A stretch of DNA of 40,739 bases from Rodentolepis nana (lineage: Eukaryota; Platyhelminthes; Cestoda; Cyclophyllidea; Hymenolepididae), in contig UZAE01012186.1 in the NCBI GenBank assembly GCA_900617975.1, forward strand, positions 13,499 through 54,237. Direction: 5' to 3'. The notes under the pieces are model-generated. The model ran no database searches and was not told the origin of the DNA. It saw nothing but the letters and a program-made list of their open reading frames with translations. Position 1 is the stretch's first letter. Every line of letters begins with the position of its first letter. Shown here piece by piece: positions 13,201 to 24,082 of the stretch. The position numbers were made by a program, and so were the translations under genes.

Positions 13201-14135
13201 CTAGTTCGTTGTTAAGTGCTTGAGAGCGTCCTGAAGAAACTTAATAGCTCCATCCTTGTCCTTGTACTCTAAACAGCCAAGAGCGAATTTAACTGCCTTG
13301 GTTGCGTTCTCGTGAGATTCGGTAGATAACCCGCCTACTGATCTTGAACCAGAATTTGATGCAGGTTCAGTGTGCTTATCGGGTAGTGTAGAGGGCTCAT
13401 GGGAGGACTTTGGACTATCTGCTTTCGGTGGTGAGGGTTGTTCACGCAGACCCGCGATGTCTAAAAATTGGGGTTTCAAAAAGGATCAACTTTACCTGGT
13501 GCAACAGATGCATCTCCTTCTTTTAAAGGACCCGCAACTGGCTGGATACCATTCTTCTTGCAATTCATTAGATACACAACTTTGTATTTGGCGTACTTGC
13601 GGGCATTCGTTAACTAAAGAAAAAAATAGGTAAAATAGTCTTAAAGGGACGAATTACCTCATCATTGGTCTCCCCATTCAGAGTTAAAACTTCAAGTAAG
13701 GTCGCGGCATTAAGAAAGCCACTAATAGTAGCACTATAAAAATTATCTCCAATTTACTTATACGAGTTAGCTGCTTACTTGCTAAAATCTCCACTCTCGT
13801 CTCTCTTGAATGCAGTGGTAAATAAATCCAACGCCTGGTTTTCGACATATTGTAGTCCAACTTGTTCTTCAGTGTACATCGAATCTGCTGCATGCGCCTT
13901 CTTTTCAGCATCCAGGTAATCCAAAAGCTTGCCTATAAACTCACGGGCATCTTTATTCTTAGAATCTTCTCTAAGTCCCATACTAACCACGAACAGACGA
14001 CCTTATTAAATGAAATAAGAGAAACGGGTATTTACAATAGTATGTGATAATCGGGTCGACTTCTTCATTGTCTTGTGCTACTTTACAAATTCTATTAAAC
14101 TTTTTAAGACAATCTGGAGGCTTTGCTAAGGCCAT
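13201..14135 (-). CDS. VTA1: vacuolar protein sorting-associated protein VTA1 homolog (LIP5)
   Basis: VTA1 binds and stimulates the AAA ATPase Vps4 in disassembly of ESCRT-III on endosomes during multivesicular-body sorting. Five exons join in phase: 14135-14036, 14001-13779, 13733-13658, 13613-13496 and 13460-13201 (TAG), giving 258 residues against about 307 in human. Its introns are only 34, 45, 44 and 35 nt. The N-terminus carries the tandem-MIT landmark DPIITYYCRLFVVSMGLR. This is followed by SGFLNAATLLEVLTLNGE and NARKYAKYKVVYLMNCKKNG, all matching the family order. A shortened Ser/Pro-rich linker leads to the C-terminal VSL dimerisation/Vps4-binding region (ATKAVKFALGCLEYKDKDGA then IKFLQDALKHL). 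The ATG at 14135 opens the first exon. The stop lies 297 nt from the METTL17 stop on the other strand. Confidence 0.93.
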
Positions 14136-15907
14136 TCCTCTGCACGTATCAGGTCAATAATTCAATTGGCTACTAGGAAGAGTTTGTAAATTAGCAATAA
14201 CAGCACCAGGTTATAACACTGAAATTGAATTAAATTAAAATAATTATTTATTTAATCCACTAAATTCACTATTTTAACTATGAAAGCATCTTATCAAATT
14301 TTAAAGACCATTTTACGTTGAGTTTTATATATATTATTAGTATATAATTACTCATTAACTGAGGTACAGTGCCATATAAATAAGCAACAAAGTGATTCTT
14401 CACGTATTTTAGTATTTACAATTAATATTAGCTTAACTTAGTATTGAAATTGAATACTTCCAATTTCCAATCGCTGAAAATTGCCGCAATTTCACTGTTA
14501 TGACGGCATATTTACATGTCACAAATGAGTGATTATGTGAGTTTATTACATATGGCTTGATCTTCTGAAGCAGTAATATCAAATTAGTGAAAGGGAACTT
14601 TACTTTTTAGTTATTTACCAGTAGATAGAAATTCGATTCAGCCAAGTCGAACTGTCTTCATTTTCTCAGTAATCAAGGTGGGCGTTCCGAGTATTGTTAA
14701 CATCTTCTGCTCGACATGGACTCATTCTTTTTTCAAAATCCAGCTGAGAGGTATTCATTATAATTTCAAAAAGTACCGCTTAATGTGGTTAGCTTACAAT
14801 ACTAAAACCATAAATATGGGGTTGCTGAATAAGGTGGGGATATCTCATCCAGAAATATGAGACTGGAGTACAGAAGCTTGAATTTCCGAATAGACCATCA
14901 AACACTAAATTTCATGTCGTTGAAGTAGTAAAGCTTAACTCTTATTTTAATTTATTTGTAAACGCTTGTCCTGATAATGTGAATTATAGCACATTTGTGA
15001 GGCACATCATCCCTAACGCGTGTTCACACATGCACACGAACAATGGACCATCGAAAGACATTGTTTGCTTAAGCGAATCCGTCATTTTGAATATGACTAA
15101 TATTCCGGCGTGACGTTTCATCTACAGTATACTTCCCGAATAAATTTGTTCCGCGCTATACGTCTGTTTCTTTTATAGGTTGGCTGTTGCTTAACTAGTT
15201 CTGGGAGTCTAGCCAGATATTGGAGATTTCGCCATAGAGATTTCCGTGTCAGTTAAGGCTTTACTAATGTAGCGATCTGTTGCACATTCTTGAAATGCTA
15301 ATTTCGCATGCTAAAGCTTTAAGGGTATCGTGCAAATAAGAAATTATTATCCAGATTAGGTCTTTTAGCAATAAAACCGCAGATCTGACTTGTGCTTATT
15401 CATTTCTTATCTTGTCATATTACTATTTATTTCTAGTAGGGACTTTGAATAGTGACATACTTAAACAAATTGTATGCACAGTTACAATTATCTTAAATAT
15501 AGTGTTTCTCATTATTTCAAATATGTAAAAATATTCACAAACGCCAGTTTATCGTTTATTCCATTACATTTTGCTGCATATTAACTAATTGCAAATAGTG
15601 CATGCCCAAACTGTTTGCGTTTCTTATTGAGGATTCTATATGTTTACACAAAAACGAAAGCAAAATTTAACTTTAAAGAAAGAAAATTTACTCTAAAATA
15701 TCCCTGGAAGTGAGAAAATGCAATTCAACTGAAAAAAAAAACAATATAGAGAAGGAATTTCAAAGAAACCCTAAAGAGCGATTTACCATCTTTTGAACTA
15801 GAGGTAAAACTGAAGCTGATGGAACTATTGAGAACGTTCACAAGCAGATTTTAGGAAGATCACCAACAACCACAATTTGAGAACAGGCCGTAAAAAGCAA
15901 TAAAGTT
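14136..15907. other. AT-rich intergenic stretch upstream of VTA1
   Basis: No convincing gene was seen. It contains one copy of the second dispersed repeat (about 15134-15235, listed separately). The VTA1 promoter must lie at its left end, but no clear element was seen. Confidence 0.45.
15134..15235 (+). repeat. dispersed LTR-like repeat, copy A
   Basis: It begins tcccgaataaat, then cgcgctatacgtct, then cttaactagttctgggag, and ends ggagatttcg. The same blocks in the same order occur at 37810-37920. The AATAAA near the start resembles the polyadenylation signal of a retroelement terminal repeat. The identity is inferred, and no coding part lies next to it. Confidence 0.5.
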
Positions 15908-15976
15908 ATATTTGTAAAAGTGCTAATAATAACTATTAAAACGCCTGCCATTTGATATAAATTAATATTTGTAAAA
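15908..15976 (+). repeat. 5'-truncated retroposon stub with target-site duplication
   Basis: Only the last 45 bp of the SINE-like family are present at 15920-15964, ending aaacgcctgccatttgatat and an A/T tail. They are flanked by a perfect 12-bp direct repeat ATATTTGTAAAA at 15908-15919 and 15965-15976. A copy reduced to its 3' end between such duplications is the signature of LINE-type target-primed reverse transcription. Confidence 0.85.
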
Positions 15977-16185
15977 TATTTTTACGCTTTTGAAAGAATT
16001 AAATTCTAATTTAACACCACGTTTACGATTTGCTTCAATGTGCATGCATTTTTTGGATCACCCTGCATATGTATATATAAATACATGTAGATGTTACAAA
16101 ATAGAGTTTTAAGTCTAATCGGCATATCCTCGATGTCTAGGTAAAGTGCTTCCTGAATGCAACAACTGCAGTCTCTTTCTCTTTA

Positions 16186-17526
16186 TTACATTTCATAATA
16201 CAAGCTACTAACCACTGTGAAAAATCATTGCGACTACAACTGTGCTCGAAATATGCATAGAAAATCTTTCTTCCTTATTTACCATTATTTTTGTCGCCTT
16301 TAGGTGGAAGAAAGGTATTCCGTTTGCCTATATCGAAATTCATAGCGTTTCTCCGAACATCATCAAAATCTGAATTAAGTTAGAAATAAGTTAGCCATTT
16401 TACCCCTGTTGTAAAAAGTGATGTGAGTTTCTTGATATATGGACAAATCTGTCAGTTCCTTCAGTACTTGAATATGTTTCATATTACTACTCATATTTCG
16501 TCCCAACTAAAACACAGCGCCCCAAGTTTTAAACCTCTCCCAACGCTACCTCAGCTACCTCAACGATAATGAGGAGACAAGCTATGACATATGGCTTCGG
16601 GTAGATTTGTCGCAGACTTGGACTTTTAGTCGCAGCTTTTCAATCTGTTTTCGAATATTTCAATCATTTTTTAATGCTATCGTTATTCGCCTGAAGATAA
16701 TTTATATCAAAAGCCGTTCCAAACTTCGTTCAACAGATGATGCTGAATCTTTGCTTCTAGGTGAGAGGCATAAGTTGAAGAAATCCCAGCGGAGCACTTC
16801 CCTCCGATAAATCTCTAGATACAATGACATCAACGAAGACTCAATCTCTGGGAATATATTCCAGAATAATAGAAGATACTGGCCAATATATCATCGAATT
16901 TCCATTTGTCCGAATATGTATGGCTAAATCTACACAAAAATGTTCGGTAAAAAAGTGAATAACTCTGTTCGATCACAAAGGAAAAGTGCACGATAAGGAC
17001 CTATGAGAGCACTGTACTTTTTTGCCATATCGCTACTGCAAAGACAATCAAGAGGAGTGTCCATTAGAGATTTCAAATAGACGAAATCTGAAAATAGTTG
17101 CCCGTTCTACAAAATAACTAGTTATTTTAAATTTACTGATGGAAATAAAGTACAGGAACACGTTAAAGTACTTTCTAAGTTGCATATAAATCGTGTAAAT
17201 TGACATACTTTTTTACCTTAGCTTGGTCCCACTAAAACGAATATGACAAAAGGAGCATTCATAGGATATGACCAACTCATAAAATCTCACAATAAAAAAT
17301 TCTACCTTTTAAAGTACCTGTCACTTAGTTTCAGAACTTTAGTTGGGTCATAATATTGTTTGCATTTATTCTCCAGAATATAGTTACCAGTAAAGTTGAA
17401 TAGTTCATTAAACATTGAAGCTGGGACTTCAGTAATGACGGGAGAAAAGAACGATCTAGGCAGCTCTAAGTGATCATGAACCAGAATGATTTCTGGCTTT
17501 CCCAGTAAGGCTTTTGCACTTGGCAT
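16186..17526 (-). CDS. uncharacterised small protein, four exons
   Basis: The first exon (17526-17318) starts MPSAKALLGKPEIILVHDHL and stays open for 69 codons plus two bases before CAG/GTACTT. The next exon with a good acceptor (TCTTTGCAG, 17035-17001) reads SDMAKKYSALI, the third (16369-16283, acceptor TTAATTCAG, donor G/GTAAAT) reads FDDVRRNAMNFDIGKRNTFL and on to PPKGDKNN, and the last (16214-16186, acceptor TTTTTCACAG) ends VVSSLYYEM then TAA. All phases fit, giving about 119 residues. No signal peptide or membrane segment is seen and I recognise no family. Weak points are the GTCCTT donor of exon 2 and the short last exon; exons 1 and 3 are the firmest. It may be a small cytosolic or ciliary protein, but that is a guess. 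Confidence 0.45.
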
Positions 17527-19468
17527 GATTATTTATGGGCTGAATAATTGACTAGTTGCCAAATGGATATGAGCATCATCAAAGCTTCACGAATTATCGC
17601 ACTATAAGGAATGAATGTGGGTGATAAATCTTGGTTATGGCATCAGGACTCTCCCCATTTCCAGAGTTTCGAGACAACACCAAATATAAAAATAGTGTGT
17701 CTCTGCAAATTATCTTAGTTACCCTTTGAACTGTTTGGAAAATGACAATAGAATTGATTGCCGTATTCAAGATGTAGAATATTGGTCCTATAAGCTATTT
17801 CCTTTTTTATTCTTCGACATTTTCATCCATCTCCACGATTACTTATATTATATCTCACCAAGCACAACAGGGTTACGTGAATATGCAGACATAATATTTA
17901 ATAAATAGCGGTAATTAACCTAATGATCAAAATAGACAGCATAGTTGCCATCATAGCAAGTGTAATTGTTTGACATGAAATGACAGTGTGTAATGTTGCT
18001 TTCATGGGGCGTGCGATAGACTAATCTCCACGTGGTGCATCCTGGGCAACGTATACTCATATGGCAGAAAAGTCTATTAACCGGCAGTCGACTTCAAACT
18101 ATCATGACCCCACTGTTTGTCATATCCGACCACTTCCAAAGTATTTACCTTTTTCTGTATTGTTTTTTTGTATTGTTTATCTTACGTCTGTGAATCACTC
18201 TTCTGTTCCCCCTCTTCACTTTGATGTTACTCCTCTCAGTGAAACCCGAAGTCAGCTAAAGAGTTAATGATAACTAGCTAACGCCGGCCATTTGAAAATA
18301 AATATGTTCCTTTCATTGATTTCCTTTATCGATAGGGGTTTATATATGTACAATTGCAAAAAAACTTTAACATGCATGCGAAATTAGCTTTTGTTCTATG
18401 ACTAACTCTGGACCCCAACAAAGATATTCTCTTATGGGTCTTTCCGGATGGTTAATTTGATTGTGTTCCGCAGTCTCTTTCAGTGTAATCAATTCATGCT
18501 AATTTACCGTAAAATGGCTCTACTAACGTCCAAATCAATGGTAAGTGAATGATTTGTTTCAGTTATGGTCATTTAATATCAATAGTAAATAAATCCTAAC
18601 CTTAAAACACTTGCAAAAATTATTATTTATTAGATCTGTATAACATTTTTAGCGTGACAGTTTCGAAGGAGAAATAGATTGAGAAATAAATTGTAAGAAT
18701 TAGGAACATTCCGACTCGCCTGTTTTTAAATGAATGAAAAACTAATAGAGATAGCAATTATAGAAAAAGAGCATTTAAAGTGTTATTAACAAAACAATTC
18801 CTTCCTTTAAACCCAATCTGAGCATTCATTTGCAACTCAGTGCCAATCATCTTTCCTAAATCCTCCACAAACATGCATCCTCAATCGATCGGCCTTGTGA
18901 GGGCTCCAATGACCACCAGGGTTGTTCGCTATCTTTAGATTGAAGTGAATGGAATACACAAGCCTTTCCATGTGCACAAATAATTCAATTTCAAAACACT
19001 TTTCATCAACGATTCTCAGCCTTCTCAATTGAACCCAATCAATTATTATTGCCATCGAAGATCAACTCCAACAGAGTTTCATAAAGGTATTTGAAGGGAC
19101 CAAAATGCTGTTATAGTAACAAGAATAGAGATTATTGAAAATTGTGGGAAGTAATGCAACAGATGAAGGTAGTATAAACTAACAGAAGCAAACAACCGTT
19201 TCAAAAAAACGAAGAAGAGAGATGAGAGCAGAGGTGAATGAGTAGAGCACCTTATTGTTGTTGGTAATCGGTAAGATATGATCATGATACAGGGTCTCGC
19301 GTGGTGAATATTGGTGCCTTGAGCCAATGGTTTGTGTTAATTAAGAGCTATCAATTTTTCTTTGCCATCACTGCCAATATACTAAATTCAAAATCACCTC
19401 CATCATCACAAACCCCATTACCACTGATAAGTCGGAAAGAATTGAAAATCGATTGGAGATAAACACAC
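17527..19468. other. intergenic stretch with one retroposon copy
   Basis: It holds retroposon copy 3 (17993-18316). A 72-codon minus-strand frame at 18837-19055 is Trp/His-rich but has no recognised domain and no clear splice partners, so it is not called as a gene. Nothing else was supported. Confidence 0.4.
17993..18316 (+). repeat. SINE-like retroposon, copy 3, with target-site duplication
   Basis: The element occupies about 18006-18303: head ggggcgtgcgatagac, CCACGTGG, the middle, then gtgaaacccgaagtcagct and tail ccatttgaaaataaat. It is flanked by 13-bp direct repeats ATGTTGCTTTCAT (17993-18005) and ATGTTCCTTTCAT (18304-18316), which differ at one base. Confidence 0.85.
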
Positions 19469-19748
19469 CTTTGAGACCTGCTTCCTATCACTTCGCAACG
19501 CATTCTGTTGCCAAAAATGGTCTCCTTTTGTGTCGATGTGACAAGGACTGTTAGGTAGTACTCTTTAGTCTCCTACCAAGATAAATGCAGTTCAAATGGC
19601 GTGTCTAAGTGGAGACCATATAGACCGGATTGGGGTCTTTCTTCGAGGTTCCCATTAGTAAACCCTGTAGCTGGCAACGGTCTTCTTCCCATCTTTCAAG
19701 CGCCTTCCATTCTACCTTATACTTACTTCCATTTACTTTGGAAATGAG
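19469..19748 (-). CDS. candidate internal exons, unidentified
   Basis: Two open stretches on the minus strand look protein-like. The first (19748 to about 19626, acceptor AACTACAG) contains KYKVEWKALERWEEDRCQLQ. The second (19572-19469, acceptor TTGGTAG, donor CAAAG/GTGTGT) reads ETKEYYLTVLVTSTQKETIF and on. A 53-nt intron using a weak GTCTAT donor would join them in phase. No start, stop or family was found, so this may be chance. Confidence 0.25.
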
Positions 19749-19902
19749 CTGTAGTTAGAGTATACTAATGAAAATAAAATAAGATATATTGCCATTTCAA
19801 ACTCATTGACGTTTTAGAAGTGAACATGTAAGGAGAAAAATCATCGCAAATATATTTTGGTAGTTTAATCACAAAAGTCAATTAAGTAGGAAATTTGGTA
19901 AT

Positions 19903-20403
19903 CTAGTCCTCTTCAATTGCATTGCAACACAGGAAAAAACGCCGAAGGCGACTCCGCAAACCCTTGAACCATTGACGACGTGTGGTTTGCAGTGAAGCGA
20001 CGGATGCGGCAACTAGTTGAGAAAAAATACGAAGCCAATTCACATGAAATTGCAATCAAAGCTTTTAGTTTATGACCTAATTTTAAAGAATTAAATACGA
20101 AGCGAAACTTCATACCTTCAGCATCGACAATAGTAAGGTCTGGAGAATTGGTGGTGAGCTCATCTTTTTCATCTGACTCACACGAATACTTGAGAAGGAA
20201 CTGAGGCTGTGTGGACTCTCTCAAACTCATCTTCTCAGGCTCTATTCCATAATCCAGTTTTTCAACACTCATCCTCTTGATTTCAATTGTTCCTCGGAGT
20301 AAACTTCTTCCTCCTCTTCAACACAAATTCCACCTCTTCCTTCGGAGATAGTCTCAATTGTGGCTTCATCGTCATAGACGATGTATTGATCTTCGGAGCC
20401 CAT
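19903..20403 (-). CDS. small acidic protein with basic Cys-Cys C-terminus
   Basis: The firm part is two exons. 20272-20116 (MSVEKLDYGIEPEKMSLRES and on, donor GAAG/GTATGA, phase 1) joins 20012-19903 (acceptor TTCTCAACTAG), which reads TTRRQWFKGLRSRLRRFFLC then CNAIEED and TAG. Together they make 88 residues; the intron is 103 nt. The basic RSRLRRFFLCC tail looks like a palmitoylated membrane-binding segment (inference). Just upstream a second frame opens at ATG 20403 (MGSEDQYIVYDDEATIETIS, then an EEEEE run) and stops at a TGA overlapping the second ATG by four bases. A 41-nt intron from AGAG/GTGGAA to CTCCGAG would join both frames into about 122 residues and matches the tiny introns of this genome, but both sites are weak. 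Alternatives are a sequencing indel or an upstream ORF. No family recognised. Confidence 0.45.
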
Positions 20404-20477
20404 AATTTCCTTGTCATACCAAGAAAGATATGAACAGGGATATAATTTCCAATTAGATAGTTTTGTGGCCTTTAATG

Positions 20478-20521
<44 letters not shown>

Positions 20522-21422
20522 TATATTTATGGCTAGAGACTAATTCAAAGCACTGAAACGACAACTTATAGTGACGCATCCTTAGTATAAGTCACAATCT
20601 CATTGATTTTATATTGTTACCCAGTATATCTCCCATCCAGGGTCTAACAATCCTAAGTTTCGATAGTAGCTAAGCTTTCTTGCTTTGCCCTGTGAACGAT
20701 TAATTTTTTTGTAAAGGAAGAACCACGAATTCTTGCTGTCAATCGTGAAATTTACACTGAACTGTACAATTACAATTAAAAAGTAAGACAGAAAACGTTA
20801 ACTGAAGAGTTATGTCATTCGGAAAATGGCATAAACACGAAAAATATCACCTTAAAACATACAACAATGTTCAATTAAGACTTAACATTCAAGAAATATC
20901 TAGCCTTATCAGTAGGCAACAAACGGGTAGTGAAACTAGGCCATTTTACTACTCCACACTTAATTCGAAATATCTTTCATGTTCCTGTTAAATATTATGT
21001 GTACGAAACTATATATTCAATAATCTTGATCAGCGCCATGAGATGTGTTAGAAATGCTTTTAATGAAGTTATTTTACATATTTAGCACCTAAAAGGCACT
21101 TAAGCATAATTTTCATTTATGCGCAATTAGTGTGCAAAATAACAATATAAAATATGCTAAGAGCATGTTTCTCTCCAGGGATCAAACGGATTATCGCGTA
21201 TGATTAATTAACAAATGTAAGTAGTAAATAATGCTTTCATTTTTGTGAAAGCGAATCATAAATGAATCAGGTAGCGCAGTAATTATCTAAAATACTGTTA
21301 GATGAAAACGGGCTTAAAAGTAATGTTTTTCGTTCTAATCCAATCGTTATTCAGCTGCCCCAAACGACCCAGAAGTGCAAATCCTTCAACAATTTATGCA
21401 GTAAATAGCTTATTCTGTATAT
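20404..21422. other. divergent intergenic region upstream of MFF
   Basis: It separates the minus-strand small gene (start 20403) from MFF (start 21423), so it probably carries both promoters. The only distinct feature is an (AT)n microsatellite near 20479-20516. Confidence 0.45.
20479..20516. repeat. (AT)n microsatellite
   Basis: About eighteen uninterrupted AT dinucleotides follow ctcatat and precede gcacatatatt. The length is likely variable between individuals or assemblies. Confidence 0.9.
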
Positions 21423-23418
21423 ATGGATACACATTTTAACAGAAATATGATAGATTTGGACTATGCAACAGACATCAGTAACCGAATGCAAGTTCCAAGT
21501 CGGCTATCTCTCGCAATGCCGGAATTTTCATCTGCCGATAATATATCTTCTTTGAATTCTTCTTCGGGAGTCATTGTCTCCGGTTCTAATCTATCCCACA
21601 GTGTCTTATATCCATATGGTAATTAGGTTCTTCATTTTTCTGCGCTTTTGGTACAGTTAACGGTCACTACCTTGTACCTAGTTTTATTTTTTACATATCG
21701 CTAATTTTTAATATTTATCTTTTTACCTAATCTTAGAGTTATTTCTAATATGTAGATCTCCCTGTTTCAAGACCGAGTTTAGAACCTCCGCCCGAATCTA
21801 TTGTTTTGAGTCAGGTTGATTATCCAGATATTGATCGCGTTACCCGATCCCAGTATACCCCTATCGACCCAAGTAGAGAAAACAGCAATCTCAGCCTTTT
21901 TAAGTATGTTTTTTAACATTACATAATTTTAATTGTATTCATTGTTCTTCTAACGTTAACCCTTGGTTTTTTATTCATTTTGTTCAAATTCGCATGTATT
22001 TCTACCAAGAACCCTGTTCGTTTAAGCAAAAAAATTTTTGCACTAATTAATATTGCATAACCAATTGATAGAAGAGAAGTAACTACAGCTGTTTTTATTT
22101 CATCTCACCTTTTTTATTTTTGCTACCCATCAGGAACGAACCTTCTATATCTGTCAATACCTAGCAGTAGTAAAATGGCCGGTTTTTTGTACCAAACTTC
22201 TTGGTTAATTAATACAAAACCAACAATGGGTTGTACGTAAATGAATGATGTTGCAGGAATTTTGCTAACTTTGCACTCTATGTTCATTCTATCCCACCGC
22301 ACAAAAGAGAGGGCTTTATGAATAGTCAGGAGAATGAACAGGGGTGTTGTGAAGATATGAAATGAATGACATGGAAATTGTGGGGCATAGAACAAACGAA
22401 GGGAGTGCAAATGTACTGGAAATTTTGGGAATATGGGAATACATGGTTTGTCTTAGATGCGTCAGCACACATGACAGCTGGAAGGCGAATATGTCATAAT
22501 ACTCCCAAAATTGTCGTCAGCACTCCTGTGTGTAAAGACAGCTTAAGAAGACATTTGCATTGTGGTGACTCAGGTCTAATTTTGTAGGGTATGTGAAAAG
22601 AGCTTCAATAAGAATTTTCTTTCTGAAATATTGAAATACTAAATGCCTCTCAGTTTTTTAGTTCATATATATAATAAAATTTATCGCTGAAGTTTGCGCG
22701 GTATGTGCGTCTCCCAAATCGCAGGATCAAAGCCCTGTGGTGCGGGTGTTCAACCATCCTGTCTGGCCCTTGTCAATAAGGTGATTAAACTGTCGGTTGC
22801 TCGCATGTGCACTTAAAGGAAATCAATTCTCTCCTCTCGAAAAGAGTGCTAAACGCTTTTCTAGAGGTCATTGGATTTTTTATTTACTGTGTCACAGTAT
22901 AACGTGAGATAGCATTATGGATAATTGTTCACTCCTTTTTTTAAATTTACGACTTTTGGTTTATAATTGCTAATAGGAAATCGAATTATGCCCATCTTTA
23001 TAGAGGACTCCATTGATTGTTTGAAAAGTATCCTATCTTATTTCCATTTTACTACGTCCATTAATAATTATGAACGCATTTTGCTATGATTTCTCTCTAC
23101 CTCTATACCTCTACTTGCTCTCATTAATAGTAGTGTATAATTTTCTCTTTCAGTGGGCGTCACTACGTTAGTCCAAATGCTACCATGGATGACGATAGAA
23201 CATTAGTGGATGTTGATGCTAATGGTGAGGGACACTCCAAGCCAGCAGTATGCGACCAGGATTTGGAAGGTATGGAGACGCGAATGCAGGAGTTGGTTTC
23301 TCGTGTAGCAGCCTTAGAAACTACCATGGCCCGACAACAACGCCGTGATCTCTTAATTCTTCTGTTAATTGGAGCCTACGTCCTTGCTAAGCTTGGTCGT
23401 CCATTTCTTCGCAATTGA
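21423..23418 (+). CDS. MFF: mitochondrial fission factor (MFF/Tango11 family)
   Basis: MFF is a tail-anchored receptor on the outer mitochondrial and peroxisomal membrane that recruits the dynamin-like GTPase DRP1 for fission. Three exons join in phase: 21423-21618, 21756-21903 and 23154-23418 (TGA), giving 202 residues. The N-terminus has the conserved family motif (LDYATDISNRMQVPSRLSLA, residues about 12-31). The middle is Ser/Pro-rich, and the last exon contains a short coiled coil (METRMQELVSRVAALETTMA). It ends in a hydrophobic anchor (DLLILLLIGAYVLAKLG) and a five-residue basic tail. It is short for the family because the alternative middle exons are absent; some could hide in the 1250-nt second intron. 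A later in-frame Met (residue 9) is an alternative start. An AATAAA lies 0.5 kb past the stop. eIF2-alpha follows on the same strand. Confidence 0.82.
22366..22587 (+). mobile_element. possible decayed Copia-like fragment in MFF intron 2
   Basis: A 73-codon open frame contains TWFVLDASAHMTAGRR, which resembles the Copia-type protease region (W-x-LDSGAS-x-HMT) but lacks the Gly of the active-site DSG. No reverse transcriptase or integrase is nearby. It could be chance similarity. Confidence 0.2.
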
Positions 23419-23914
23419 TACTTCTAAAATTTTATGTACAGTTTAGCAGTGGAATGTGGAAAAAGGAATCATCTAATCATCTCCCTCCATTCCAGTGGTG
23501 TTGCAATGTAGATGAACGAAGTTCCCTGAACGCATATCCTTCACTAAAATAGTTGTTCCCCTCTGTATATTATAGTGCTGTTGTATTATTTGCTTTTTTG
23601 ATTATGGAAAGTCAATGTTTGCACTCCTGTTCATATTTGCCTATAGATGCGGTTCCTAGGCTGTTTACTATGCGCGCCAAAGTTAAGGCTTGAAGGAAGG
23701 AGGGGAGTTTATAATCTGTTAATTTGCTCGTGGATAACTTTATTGCTAAATTTCATGGTCAAGATCCAGTTTGAACACGGGGGTAGATTATTCTACTGGG
23801 TAGCTAATAACATGGCCTTCACAAAAACAAGTCAATCATAATGACGAATTTGACGAAACAGTTATTTGCGGCAAAGGGGTGGATTTAGACATTAGATATT
23901 TAGAATTTCGCTGA

Positions 23915-23920
23915 AATAAA
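23915..23920 (+). terminator. AATAAA polyadenylation signal, probable MFF 3' end
   Basis: A canonical AATAAA lies 497 nt after the MFF stop and 163 nt before the eIF2-alpha ATG, the only such signal noticed between the two genes. Confidence 0.4.
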
Positions 23921-24082
23921 AATCCACGTTTCGTTATTTTTCAATATACAGTTAATTTAAAAATATATAAAGAGCATGATATAAAATATTTTGATATTTA
24001 ATGGAATAACTATTTTGCATTGGCACTTGTTGATAAGACTTTATGTTAACTTACATTTGCGCGTTTTTTACAAATCGAACGG

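Noticed and set aside
18837..19055. 72-codon minus-strand open frame rich in Trp and His
   Set aside because: No family match and no splice sites linking it to a start or to the neighbouring candidate exons.
22690..22760. tRNA-like stretch with B-box-like GGATCAAAGCCC
   Set aside because: I could not fold a cloverleaf or find a matching A box, and no second copy was noticed in the window.
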